A stretch of DNA of 64,000 nt. Origin: Microbulbifer elongatus (GTDB lineage Bacteria; Pseudomonadota; Gammaproteobacteria; Pseudomonadales; Cellvibrionaceae). Positions 45,442 through 53,367 of the stretch are shown here, piece after piece. How positions within the stretch are numbered: position 1 is the first letter of the stretch; each line of letters starts with the position of its first letter. Where the stretch lies: contig NZ_JAIVKJ010000002.1 of the NCBI RefSeq assembly GCF_020524885.1, positions 992,001 through 1,056,000 on the forward strand. The letters are read 5' to 3'. A program made the position numbers and the translations under genes. The notes beneath the pieces were generated by a model that saw only the letters and a program-made list of their open reading frames with translations, was not told the DNA's origin and did no database searches.

Positions 45442-45978
45442 CTAGCAACCGCCGCTTGAACGGCAGTGCTCTTCCCATGCCTTAGAAGCAACTTTATGAA
45501 AGGTAATTTGGCTTGTGTTGAAATTGAGTGCCCTTTTGGAGTCGTGTGTTAAAAATTCAACAACGCTAAATCCACTCTTTCCCTCAGGTATTGCAAAACC
45601 TATGCTTCCTGAGCTGCGAACTAAGTCATCTACCAGCTTGAAGTCTTTGAGCTCGAAAACACCTCTTTCACCGCGGACGCATTCTGCAACAGAGCTTTGA
45701 GAGCCAAGGTAGCCATTTATAAGAATAGGGCTTTTGGCTTTCTCAGTGCATGTGAGAGGAAAGCTTACTCTGAAGTGGCACTTTTCTGACTCAAACTCAC
45801 AGATGTGCGCAAAAATTTCCCCTAGATCATTGTTTGTATAGATCATTGATGCAGAGGTGCTGCCATCTAAACCGGTCTGCCAATTACCGAAAGTTGTTTC
45901 CATTGCTTCAGTTAAAGAGGCTGACAAGGCAAGACCTGCACTTGCCAAAACACAGAGGTACTTCAATTTCTTTCCCAC
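45442..45978 (-). CDS. Exported protein of unknown function, island cargo
   Basis: A 178-residue protein with a signal peptide (YLCVLASAGLALSASLTEAM). The mature protein starts METTFGNWQTGLDG and has six cysteines, four of them in CEFESEKC and CTEK..CVRG settings and two at the end (HCRSSGGC), suggesting disulfides in the periplasm. The order strand-GNWQ, a middle VECVRG and FAIPEGKSGFSVVEFLT faintly recalls IalB-type periplasmic proteins, but I cannot assign it. Codon use and the lower GC content agree with the rest of element B. It lies downstream of the repeat-rich region at 46218. Confidence 0.65.
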   Translation of the reverse strand: MGKKLKYLCVLASAGLALSASLTEAMETTFGNWQTGLDGSTSASMIYTNNDLGEIFAHICEFESEKCHFRVSFPLTCTEKAKSPILINGYLGSQSSVAECVRGERGVFELKDFKLVDDLVRSSGSIGFAIPEGKSGFSVVEFLTHDSKRALNFNTSQITFHKVASKAWEEHCRSSGGC

Positions 45979-46322
45979 CTAATTATTTTTTGAATGTACG
46001 TCTACACGCTTTTGGATAATTGTAGGGCAGGTGGGTGTAGGGGGATAGCCAGCAGCGACTACATACGCCGGTTGACGGGTTAGACAGCGCCAGCAGTTTG
46101 GTGGATTTTTCTACGCACTATATCTCCAATCTTTGGCTTTTTACGTGGGTCGTTACCCTAAAAGTATGCCCGTGCGCGTATGCCGAGAAGATTAGGTGGC
46201 TGTTTCATCACCCATTGCCTCACTCACTCACCCCCTAAGGGGGGTGAGGTGAGGTGAGGAGTCAGAATGGTTTTTTTTTCAGTGGTTCACCTCTGCTCCT
46301 CACTCTGAAGTGAGGAAACGCA
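45979..46322. other. 344-bp gap holding a repeat-rich region
   Basis: It contains the repeat cluster at 46218-46318 (separate entry) next to the primase stop, and the promoter region of the exported-protein gene. No gene is seen. Confidence 0.5.
46218..46318. repeat. GGTGAG/CTCAC repeat cluster, candidate replication origin
   Basis: CTCACTCACTCACCCCC is followed, after TAA, by GGGGGGTGAGGTGAGGTGAGG. A T-run, GGTTCACCT and a hairpin CCTCACT-CTGA-AGTGAGG come next. So at least seven GTGAG-type words on both strands lie directly behind the primase-helicase gene. P4-type replication proteins bind GGTGAAC-like iterons, and GGTGAAC occurs here on the minus strand. Origin function is inferred. Confidence 0.4.
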
Positions 46323-48356
46323 CTAAGGGTCTTCGTTCGGCTCGCCATCAGGTAGTACGGCGTACAGGCTGCCTTCCCGCTCCTTTAGCATTCCTTTGAC
46401 AATTAGGGACTGCAGGTCGCGTGAGTAGTTTTTTGTGTAGGCACCCTGAGCTTTTATATCGTCCCGCACAACTGCGCGTGCCGTGGAGTCGCCATGCTGT
46501 TGTCGAGAGCGGACTGCTTGCCAGATAGATTGCTGGCGCTGTGTAAGTGATGGCCCATCTGCGTCGGCTACCGCGCTTGCCATAACGGGTTTTCCTGAGT
46601 CACTACACACCAGGCTTATAACCGGATCTCCGTCGCTGTCATTAAAAAGGTGTCGTTCCTTTAGAGTGAACTGGGCGGCATGGTCGTCCTTGCCATCCTT
46701 CATTTTTTTGCACTTCGCTACCACTTGCAGGTCCGGCGTCTGAGCTCTCTCTATCAGGTACTCATAGTCACACGCAGCACGCAGCGCCGAAGCCCCCCGT
46801 GCAGTCTTGGAGTCGCCCTTGCCCGTATGATGCACCAGCAATACGGTTGCGCCTGTTCGCGCCTTGAGACCGTCGCAGGCCCTGATTAAGCGGCCCATGT
46901 CGGTATTGCTGTTTTCGTCGCCTGTCATACACCGTGCAGTGGTGTCGAATATGATGAGTCCGAAGTCCTTTCCGGCCTCACAGCGCTTCTGGTTGATAGC
47001 GGCTAGTAGGCCCTGTAGTTCACTCTCGTCACCGTCCAGATATACCGGGTGGTCCAGACGGTACAGGTCAGGGATTCCCTTCCCATTATTGTATTCGTCG
47101 GCCAGGGCTTTGATACGCTGCCGCACCCCCAGCCCGCCTTCGCCTGCGATATAGAGAACAGCGCCTTGCACAACCTTACAGTTGTTCCACTGGCGACCCA
47201 GGGCAATGTGAAGAGCCCAGTTCAGAACGAAAAAGCTCTTGAATGTCCCAGATGCGCCATAGACTACGCCGAATGACTCTGCAGGAAGCCAGCCCTTCAC
47301 CAGATAGTTGATCTCCTGGTCGTAGCCTTCAAAGTGGTTGGCTAGGTCAAACCGGCCCTTCTTCGCCCCGCGGACGACAGTTGCCGCTTCCAGGGCCTCC
47401 TGAACCGCCTTAAGACCACGTAGGGCTGATAGGTCGTTAAAGTCCGTGCCTTCATCCCCTGACAGGTCAGGGACCGCTAAAAGTGAACCCACGGCCTCTG
47501 CTGCTTCTGTGCCCTTTGTTATGCCTGGGTTCCCGTCGGTGGCATGATCATTATCCGCTGCTACCACCATTTGAAGTTGCGGGTATTTCTTTTGCAGGGC
47601 CTCGGCCACGGGCTTTAAATTGCCAGTGTTGAAGGCTACCGCTACAGCTTCCCCGGTGGCGTCGTGGATACTTGCCCCCGTGGCGTAGCCCTCGCAGATG
47701 AAAAGGCGATTGCGAGGTTTGCCGATTAGATGAAAACAGCCCTGCATCTTGCCGCCAGTCCAAAACTTTTTAACGCCATTGGGATAAATCCGTTGCAGGC
47801 TCCAAAGATTGCCGGATATGTCCCGCATGGGCACCAGCAGGCATTCCGTCGCTTGGCGAAGGCCATAGGGCTTCACCTCCTTGCGGGTAAGGTAGGCGCT
47901 TCCGGTAGCTTCTTCTGCTTTGTCCCACGCTGCCTGACACTCTGTTCTAGCTTCCGCATGTCGTTCTGCCGTTGCCGTATCACGTTTGCGTTTCATTTCG
48001 GCCGCCCGTTGGGTATGGGCCTTCCGCTCTGTGGGGGTCATCTCTAGTCGTTCTTTAGCGCACCAGTTTTGGGATATGCCGCGTTTCCAGCAGCCAAAGT
48101 AACCAGCGGCCACCCCGTCAAGGTGGAAAACATAAAAGCCGTTTTTCTGACCGTGCCTGTCGCCACCGATATGGAAGCGATGTAATTCTCCGTCCGGTTC
48201 CAGGTAGTCCGGGGGCGTGATCCCTGCGTTAATCATGGCATCCCGAATGGCGCGTACCGGATCTGCTGGCAAACGAGCTTCCGGTAACGTGCCAATTACA
48301 AAATCCTGATCGGGGGTCATATTTGAACTGTTTATGGCGGCAGGAGAGCTCGTCAT
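46323..48356 (-). CDS. Toprim primase fused to RepA-like helicase
   Basis: A 677-residue cytosolic replication protein. The N-terminal ~140 residues are a zinc-finger-like/primase entry domain with YFGCWKRGISQNWC. The Toprim domain has the Glu in CEGYATG (E222) and the Asp pair in AADNDHA (D268, D270). From ~330 an AAA_25/RepA-type ATPase follows: Walker A GASGTFKS (367-374), Walker B FGLIIFDTT (near 465-473) and a sensor HHTGK. The last ~90 residues are a winged-helix-like tail. Such fusions initiate and prime replication of satellites and plasmids. Its start overlaps the end of the HTH gene by 4 bases. Confidence 0.88.
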   Translation of the reverse strand: MTSSPAAINSSNMTPDQDFVIGTLPEARLPADPVRAIRDAMINAGITPPDYLEPDGELHRFHIGGDRHGQKNGFYVFHLDGVAAGYFGCWKRGISQNWCAKERLEMTPTERKAHTQRAAEMKRKRDTATAERHAEARTECQAAWDKAEEATGSAYLTRKEVKPYGLRQATECLLVPMRDISGNLWSLQRIYPNGVKKFWTGGKMQGCFHLIGKPRNRLFICEGYATGASIHDATGEAVAVAFNTGNLKPVAEALQKKYPQLQMVVAADNDHATDGNPGITKGTEAAEAVGSLLAVPDLSGDEGTDFNDLSALRGLKAVQEALEAATVVRGAKKGRFDLANHFEGYDQEINYLVKGWLPAESFGVVYGASGTFKSFFVLNWALHIALGRQWNNCKVVQGAVLYIAGEGGLGVRQRIKALADEYNNGKGIPDLYRLDHPVYLDGDESELQGLLAAINQKRCEAGKDFGLIIFDTTARCMTGDENSNTDMGRLIRACDGLKARTGATVLLVHHTGKGDSKTARGASALRAACDYEYLIERAQTPDLQVVAKCKKMKDGKDDHAAQFTLKERHLFNDSDGDPVISLVCSDSGKPVMASAVADADGPSLTQRQQSIWQAVRSRQQHGDSTARAVVRDDIKAQGAYTKNYSRDLQSLIVKGMLKEREGSLYAVLPDGEPNEDP

Positions 48357-48673
48357 CTTCTACCTCCTTTGCGTCGATTGCTTTTTCCGGCTAGTCGATA
48401 CACACCGCGACGCCCCAGGCGGCCGAAACCGTCGATGTAAGGCACCATATGGCACTCAATGGCGACTCCAAGCTCTCTGAGCTGATATATCACCCCAGGT
48501 CCGTTGTAGCCGCCGGTTAATAGGTCGATTTCCCAGCGGCTGTGTGGCCCGTCCAGAAGGGCATTCATTACCAGCCGCTGGCGCGGGGTAAGCATATGGA
48601 GGTTCCTGTTGGTATAATTAGTCGTCGTTCTGTTTGTAGGGCTGCCCTTCGGGGCAGTTCTGTTTTTTTTCAT
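48353..48673 (-). CDS. Small winged-helix protein of the island
   Basis: A 106-residue basic protein. Residues ~27-95 form a helix-turn-helix/winged-helix unit (LTPRQRLVMNALLDGPHSRWEIDLLTGGYNGPGVIYQLRELG), of the kind found in small phage and island proteins. An internal ATG at 48595, preceded by AGGAACC, may be the real start, giving an 80-residue form without the Asn/Thr-rich leader. It overlaps the primase gene (ATGA) and starts 12 bp after the AlpA-like gene, so the three form one operon. A role in primase loading or local control is inferred. Confidence 0.65.
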   Translation of the reverse strand: MKKNRTAPKGSPTNRTTTNYTNRNLHMLTPRQRLVMNALLDGPHSRWEIDLLTGGYNGPGVIYQLRELGVAIECHMVPYIDGFGRLGRRGVYRLAGKSNRRKGGRR

Positions 48674-48685
48674 CGCTCTCGCCCC

Positions 48686-48901
48686 TCAGCCTTGCGCTTC
48701 CGCTATCAGTTTCTGCTTTAGTTCAAGAAGATATGCACCCTCCCAGACCGTGGTCTGGGGGCCTAGCTTTATGCCAGGCTTGGCCTTGCCGGTTTTAGTC
48801 CAGAGCCACCAGGTTGAAAGGCCGATTGAATAAAATCTGGCGCATGCGCGGGCGCGGTACATTGCTGCGGGGTCGATGGATGGGGATGGATTGTCAGGCA
48901 T
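48686..48901 (-). CDS. AlpA-like excisionase/regulator
   Basis: A 71-residue DNA-binding protein: GLSTWWLWTKTGKAKPGIKLGPQTTVWEGAYLLEL is the pattern of the AlpA/MerR-like small regulators of P4-type elements (S.STWW.W...G..P..IKLG...T.W). AlpA proteins activate excision genes of such elements. It heads the operon AlpA-HTH-primase. Length fits the family. The upstream 119 bp should hold its promoter. Confidence 0.75.
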   Translation of the reverse strand: MPDNPSPSIDPAAMYRARACARFYSIGLSTWWLWTKTGKAKPGIKLGPQTTVWEGAYLLELKQKLIAEAQG

Positions 48902-49020
48902 GTATCGATTCCTGTTTGGGTTGTACTGGATCGATACGTATTCTTCCCATGAAGGCTGGGGGGCGTAATGGAACTAAGCAGCCAAAAAACCGGGGCTTAG
49001 TTCCAGTGGGGGGCAGGAAT

Positions 49021-49848
49021 TTACTCTCTGTAGAACATTTTCTCTTTATCGTGCGGTGAGCCGATGATAGTTTTCCTCACGGTGTCCGCGTCTACTTCGA
49101 TACAAAGTAAAACGCGTGCGAGGGCTGCAACAGTTTCATAGTGGGGGCTGTCCAGATACCGAGTGAAGTAAGTACCCATGCGGCGGACGAAGATGATGTA
49201 GTCACGTCCGAGCCCAGCATTGCGCTTCACCAAGGGAAGCTCGTGTAGCTTTTCTGTGGAAGCCTTTTCGCTGAGACGCTCCAGAATGTCAGCTACGTAC
49301 GGAGGGTTTCCGGGCAAAAACAGGCTTGGTTTTTCCCTACCTTCGATGTCCGATTCACGGTAACCGGACGTAAAACTTGTAAAAGGGTGCCGGTTAATCG
49401 CCCCCTCAAACTCAGTGGGCTGAATGAATTTCCAGACGGGGTGATCAAGCTCGTAGTCACGCAGGCTAGCTGCCAGCTCGCGTACTTGATTGATGATACT
49501 TGCGTGCTTGTCCTGGCGTTGCTTGGGTGTAAGCGTGTCCCAAGGGCTGCGGCGGTAGCGAGCGAATAGAAGGTGGCACAGGAAGTGCCACTCCCAGCCT
49601 TTCCAATCATTCTCTTCAAACGTTTTCTCAAGGCGGGGCCACACCGACTCCATCTCCGTTGCTGTGCACAGGCTTGTAATCGTGGGCACCAGTTGCTGTT
49701 TGGTGTAGCCATATTCGGCAAGAAGGCCGTAGCCGCCACCATAAGGGCCATTCTTCCAGACTTCGCCATCCTCCCCGGTGAGGATACGGTCGTAATGGTT
49801 GGCAAAGGCCGGCGGCACCCATTTGGGCAACTTTTTCGATGGTTTCAT
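49021..49848 (-). CDS. Island protein of unknown function (275 residues)
   Basis: A 275-residue soluble, Trp/Tyr-rich protein with no signal peptide and no motif I recognise. It starts MKPSKKLPKWVPPAFANHYDRIL and has EENDWKGWEWHFLCHLLFARYRR in the middle and GTYFTRYLDSPHYETVAALARVLL near the end. It looks mostly helical. It begins 17 bp after the integrase stop and is probably cotranscribed with it. The place between integrase and AlpA/primase is where satellites often carry accessory or defence genes. Function is not inferred further. Confidence 0.6.
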   Translation of the reverse strand: MKPSKKLPKWVPPAFANHYDRILTGEDGEVWKNGPYGGGYGLLAEYGYTKQQLVPTITSLCTATEMESVWPRLEKTFEENDWKGWEWHFLCHLLFARYRRSPWDTLTPKQRQDKHASIINQVRELAASLRDYELDHPVWKFIQPTEFEGAINRHPFTSFTSGYRESDIEGREKPSLFLPGNPPYVADILERLSEKASTEKLHELPLVKRNAGLGRDYIIFVRRMGTYFTRYLDSPHYETVAALARVLLCIEVDADTVRKTIIGSPHDKEKMFYRE

Positions 49849-49865
49849 GTTTGCTCTTTTCGCCC

Positions 49866-51092
49866 TCAGGTGCCGAACTGCGCAGTAATCACGTTACCGG
49901 CGTTTGTCTGTTTGCGAAGGTTGTCGAGGTAGTCGGCCCACTTTTGCATCATTTCGGCGCGTTGTGGCAGGTGCTTTGTTCGATTGTAGGCGCGTCCCAA
50001 GGCGTCCTTCACCCCATGGGCCAGTTGGTGCTCGATGTAGTCGACGCGGAAGCCTAGGATTTCGTCTAGTAACGTTCTCGCCATAGCCCGGAAGCCGTGG
50101 GCGGTCATTGTGTCGTTGTCGTATCCCAGTGAGCGTAGTGCTGTCCTGACGCCGTTGTCAGATAGTGGGCGGCTTTGACCCCGGGCGGAAGGGAAAACGT
50201 ATTTGCCATGGCCGGTAAGCGGTTGCAGTTCGCGCAAAAGTGTCAGCGATTGTTCTGCGAGCGGGATGATATGCGGCTCGCCCATCTTCATTTTTTCCGC
50301 CGGTATCTCTATCTGTCGGGCCTCCCAGTTGACCTCTACCCATTCCAGCTTGCGCAGCTCCCCCGGACGGCAGAACAGCAGTGGTGACAGTTTGAGGGCG
50401 GTTCTTACCACGGGGGTACCCTGATAGCCCTCGATGGCTACCATCAGTTTGCCGACCTCCACGGGGTCTGTAATCGCGGCCAGATGTTTCTTCTTGGTGG
50501 GCTTGAGGGCGCCAGTGAGGTCTGTTGTGGGGTCGCGGTCAGCTTTCCCGGTGGCAACTGCAAAGCGGAAGATCTGGCTGGCAACCCGCTTAACGCGATG
50601 CGCGGTTTCGAGAGCACCCCGGCTTTCAATACGTCGCAGGCAGCGCAGCACTTCAGGCGGGGTGATATCTGCAATGGGACGTTTGCCCAGGTAGGGCAGC
50701 AGGTCGCTGTCCAGCGCGCGTCTGGCGCGGTCTTTAGAGGATTTGGACAGGTGGGCCATTTTGGCTGCGAACCACTCCTCGCTCACGGCTGCAAGGCTGT
50801 TGCGGGCTGTCTCAAGGGCGGACTCTTTGCGCGCACGCTTTACGTCCCGTGGGTCAATACCTGCGGCTACGTGCTTCCGGGCTTCATCCCGTGCGCGACG
50901 CGCTTCAGCAAGGCCGACGTCGGGGTATATACCTAAGGCCAAATCACAGCGCTTTTCGTGCAGGCGAAAGCGGAAGACCCAGCGCTTAGTGCCATTGGGT
51001 TTCACTTCCAGGTAGAGCCCCTTTTCGTCAGCTTCCAGGTATTTCTTCTCTCGCGCCTTTAGTGCTTTGGCTTTGGTATCCGACAGGGCCAC
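49866..51092 (-). CDS. P4-type tyrosine integrase
   Basis: About 408 residues from a GTG at 51092 with GGAG 8 bases upstream; this gives the usual start ALSDTKAKALKAREKKY. An open frame 14 residues longer has no ribosome site. Residues ~1-95 are the DUF4102 arm-binding domain (YLEVKPNGTKRWVFRF, LALGIYPDVGLAEAR), the middle is the core-binding domain (~105-190), and the catalytic domain carries R (CRPGELRKLEW), H-x-x-R (HGFRAMART), H (HQLAHG) and Y (AYNRTKH). It would recombine in the ssrA 3' end, 240 bp from its start. The gene appears intact. Confidence 0.95.
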   Translation of the reverse strand: MALSDTKAKALKAREKKYLEADEKGLYLEVKPNGTKRWVFRFRLHEKRCDLALGIYPDVGLAEARRARDEARKHVAAGIDPRDVKRARKESALETARNSLAAVSEEWFAAKMAHLSKSSKDRARRALDSDLLPYLGKRPIADITPPEVLRCLRRIESRGALETAHRVKRVASQIFRFAVATGKADRDPTTDLTGALKPTKKKHLAAITDPVEVGKLMVAIEGYQGTPVVRTALKLSPLLFCRPGELRKLEWVEVNWEARQIEIPAEKMKMGEPHIIPLAEQSLTLLRELQPLTGHGKYVFPSARGQSRPLSDNGVRTALRSLGYDNDTMTAHGFRAMARTLLDEILGFRVDYIEHQLAHGVKDALGRAYNRTKHLPQRAEMMQKWADYLDNLRKQTNAGNVITAQFGT

Positions 51093-51104
51093 GGCTCTGC
51101 TCCG

Positions 51105-51235
51105 TACAGGTAATTCTGGGGGTGGTCGGCCCAATCCGGCGTGATGTGGGGCTTTCCGGCGATTTGGTGGGGTCGAAACGCTACGATTTCAGGAACCCAC
51201 CAATAACCCCACCCAATATGGCTGGATTTGGTGGG
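51105..51235. repeat. Putative integrase arm sites, ssrA side
   Basis: GGGGGTGG, GATGTGGGGC, GGTGGGGTCG, ATAACCCCACC and GGTGGGGTCC lie in the 236 bp between the integrase start and ssrA. They match the words at the other end (44570-44640). They overlap the likely int promoter, so the integrase may repress itself. Confidence 0.5.
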
Positions 51236-51270
51236 GTCCGGTTAGACTAACTGGGATGGGCTAGATAAGC

Positions 51271-51301
51271 AAAAGCCCCGAAAACACTGGGCTTTCGGGG
51301 C
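51271..51301 (-). terminator. Rho-independent terminator of ssrA
   Basis: GCCCCGAAA pairs with TTTCGGGGC (9 bp); on the minus strand the T-run follows. It is 28 bp past the ssrA 3' end, just inside element B. Confidence 0.8.
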
Positions 51302-51328
51302 TTCTGTAGGTCGTCTTAGACGATTTTT

Positions 51329-51718
51329 TGGTGGAGATGGCGGGAGTCGAACCCGCGTCCGTCAGCACTCTGCCAGAGGCTCTACATGCTTAGGTCCGTT
51401 AATTGATTTAATCCACTACAGCCCAACGGGCAGGACGTAGCAGACGAGTCTGAAAAATTTTTAACCGATCCACCTCAGATAAATTTCACGGCGATCCAGT
51501 TCTGTATAACAGCCAGCAGCGCGGTACTGGAACCTTGCTGAAGGCCGCTAAGGGACGAACCCTTAGTTAGTGCGTCACGGGCCGCTTACGCAGCCAGTTG
51601 GGCACCGTAGTTGTCGTCGTTGGCAACTAATAAAATGCAGCTTTGGATTTACGTGATTCGCTACCCTCACGGCATGCACCCATGGTTTCGCAACCAACGT
51701 CGAATCCAAGTCATCCCC
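51329..51718 (-). ncRNA. ssrA: Transfer-messenger RNA (tmRNA)
   Basis: A 390-base tmRNA with encoded CCA. The 5' end GGGGATG pairs with CATCTCC before ACCA, giving the tRNA-like acceptor stem; the conserved GGATTCGAC and the T-arm GGTTCGACTCCC are present. The resume codon GCC starts the tag frame at 51624; it reads ANDDNYGAQLAA and stops at 51586. With SmpB (54805) and RNase R (32899) it rescues stalled ribosomes. The gene is intact despite the insertion: element B replaced the 3' end with an identical sequence. Confidence 0.97.
51335..51360. repeat. ssrA-side attachment site
   Basis: The 26 bp shared with 41804-41829. It lies inside the ssrA 3' end (T-arm and acceptor stem), the usual integration target of P4-type integrases in this gene. 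Confidence 0.85.
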
Positions 51719-51874
51719 GGAATCTACGCAGTGAACAGGCTTTGTTCGCCGGTCAGTACGAAACGCATTTGCGTAACGCGCAGTATACCTGAAGGTCACT
51801 TGTCACCATAGAGTGAGGATAGAATTTTGTGACTATCCGGTACCTTCCTTGGCTACTGCCTTGGCTACTGTTAG

Positions 51875-53290
51875 TTACTGGCGTTCAAACAGGGCAATGG
51901 ACTCCACATGGGTGGTGTGGGGGAACATGTCCATTACGCCCGCTTTAGTTAGACGATAGCCGCGCTGCAGAAGTTCCGCGGTATCCCGGGCCAGGGTGGC
52001 CGGGTTGCAGGAGACATAGACGATGCGCTTGGCGCCGAAGTGGGCGATGTTGCGCACCACTTCCAGCGCGCCGGTGCGCGGTGGATCCAGCAGGATTTTG
52101 TCGAAGCCACCGCGCGCCCAGGGGCTGGTGGAGAAGTCCTCGGTCAGGTCTGCCGCCTGGAACTGGATATTGTCGAGCTGGTTGCGCGCGGCGTTTTCCC
52201 GCCCCCGGCGGGTCAGGTCGAGGGCGCCCTCTACACCCACCACTTCCGCCGCGCGCTTGGCCAGCGGCAGGGTGAAGTTGCCCAGGCCGCAGAACAGGTC
52301 GAGCACGCGTTCGTCTGGCTGTGGATCCAGCAATTCGATCGCGCGGTGCACCATCTGGCGGTTGATGGCAAAGTTCACCTGGACAAAATCCTGCGGATGG
52401 AAGTGCAGCGTCAGGCCGAATTCCGGCAGGGTGTAGCTGAGTCTTTCCTCGTTGTCTTCTGGCCAGACTTTGTGGGGTGTGTCTTCCGCTTGCAGGTACA
52501 GGTGCCAACCTTGCTGCTGCACAAAGTTGAGCCACAGTTGCCGGTCACTTTCCGGCAAGGGCTTGAGGTGGCGTACCACCAGCGCAGTGGCGTCTTCGCC
52601 GGCGGCGACTTCGATGTGCGAGATGTGCTTGCCTTCCCGGCACTGGTCCACGAGCTGGTGCAGCTCCGGTATCTGGCTGGAGAAAGACGCCGGCATTACC
52701 AGGCATTCGCGAATGTCGGTCAGGTTGTTGGAGCGCTTTTCGCGGAAACCCAGGATCAGCTTTGGTTTATTGGCCGCGCCTTTTTTATGGGCTTCTTTGA
52801 CATAGCGAACGCCGAGGCGCGCTTTGCTGCGGTAGCCGGCGATGTCGGCGGTGAGTGGCGGCATTACCTGTTCGGGGGTGGCACCGGCAAAGCGCTGCAA
52901 TTGGTCGAGCAGGATCTGCTGTTTGGCGGCGATCTGCGCGGCTGGCTGCATGTGCTGGAGTGCACAACCGCCACAGGTTTCTGCATGGGGGCAGGGTGGC
53001 GTTTGGCGGTCGCCAGAGGGCGAGAGAATCTCGATAGCCACTGCCTCATCGAATTTTGCGCGACTGGCGGTAAACCTTACCCGAACAGTCTCACCCGGCA
53101 GTGCGTTATCCACAAAAAGCGTTTTGCCCTGGTAGCGGGCGATGCCGCGAACCTCATGGCTGAAACGCTCGATATCGACTTCCGGGGTGCCCTGCGGGGG
53201 CTTTTGTTGGTCTTTTCGTTTACCTGGGCGCTTGGCATTAGCGGCGGCATTACGGTTGCGAAAGATCGACGGGGGCTTTCTGGCAGGCAT
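51875..53290 (-). CDS. rlmD: 23S rRNA (uracil-1939-C5) methyltransferase
   Basis: A 471-residue SAM-dependent methyltransferase with an iron-sulfur cluster. A basic N-terminal extension of ~30 residues precedes a TRAM domain (~35-90). Cluster cysteines are C100, C106, C109 and C196, with the spacing of RlmD (RumA). The SAM site is ERVLDLFCGLGNFTLPLA. The catalytic Cys is in VSCNPATLARD (C428). It methylates U1939 of 23S rRNA to m5U. It is separated by 78 bp from the SNF transporter gene upstream on the same strand. Confidence 0.95.
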   Translation of the reverse strand: MPARKPPSIFRNRNAAANAKRPGKRKDQQKPPQGTPEVDIERFSHEVRGIARYQGKTLFVDNALPGETVRVRFTASRAKFDEAVAIEILSPSGDRQTPPCPHAETCGGCALQHMQPAAQIAAKQQILLDQLQRFAGATPEQVMPPLTADIAGYRSKARLGVRYVKEAHKKGAANKPKLILGFREKRSNNLTDIRECLVMPASFSSQIPELHQLVDQCREGKHISHIEVAAGEDATALVVRHLKPLPESDRQLWLNFVQQQGWHLYLQAEDTPHKVWPEDNEERLSYTLPEFGLTLHFHPQDFVQVNFAINRQMVHRAIELLDPQPDERVLDLFCGLGNFTLPLAKRAAEVVGVEGALDLTRRGRENAARNQLDNIQFQAADLTEDFSTSPWARGGFDKILLDPPRTGALEVVRNIAHFGAKRIVYVSCNPATLARDTAELLQRGYRLTKAGVMDMFPHTTHVESIALFERQ

Positions 53291-53367
53291 AGGGATTCTG
53301 GGAGCGATTCAGGTAGAGGCGTGCCGGGCTGCGTTGATCGGCAGCCCGGCGGGTACATCGGGGGTAA

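Larger units (their letters stand above)
44502..51360. mobile_element. Element B: ssrA-integrated satellite-like island
   Basis: All genes run leftwards from ssrA: integrase, a 275-residue unknown, AlpA-like, small HTH, Toprim primase/helicase, an exported 178-residue protein and a lipoprotein. It has no capsid, tail, packaging or conjugation genes. The integrase starts next to the ssrA-side att. ACCCCAC/GTGGGGT repeats cluster inside both ends (44570-44640 and about 51105-51235). The set matches P4-like or PICI-like satellites and related genomic islands in outline. The left limit could instead be 41804. Confidence 0.7.

Noticed and set aside
46218-46318. CRISPR-like repeats
   Set aside because: The words are 5-7 bases, unequally spaced and partly inverted; there are no spacers and no cas genes.
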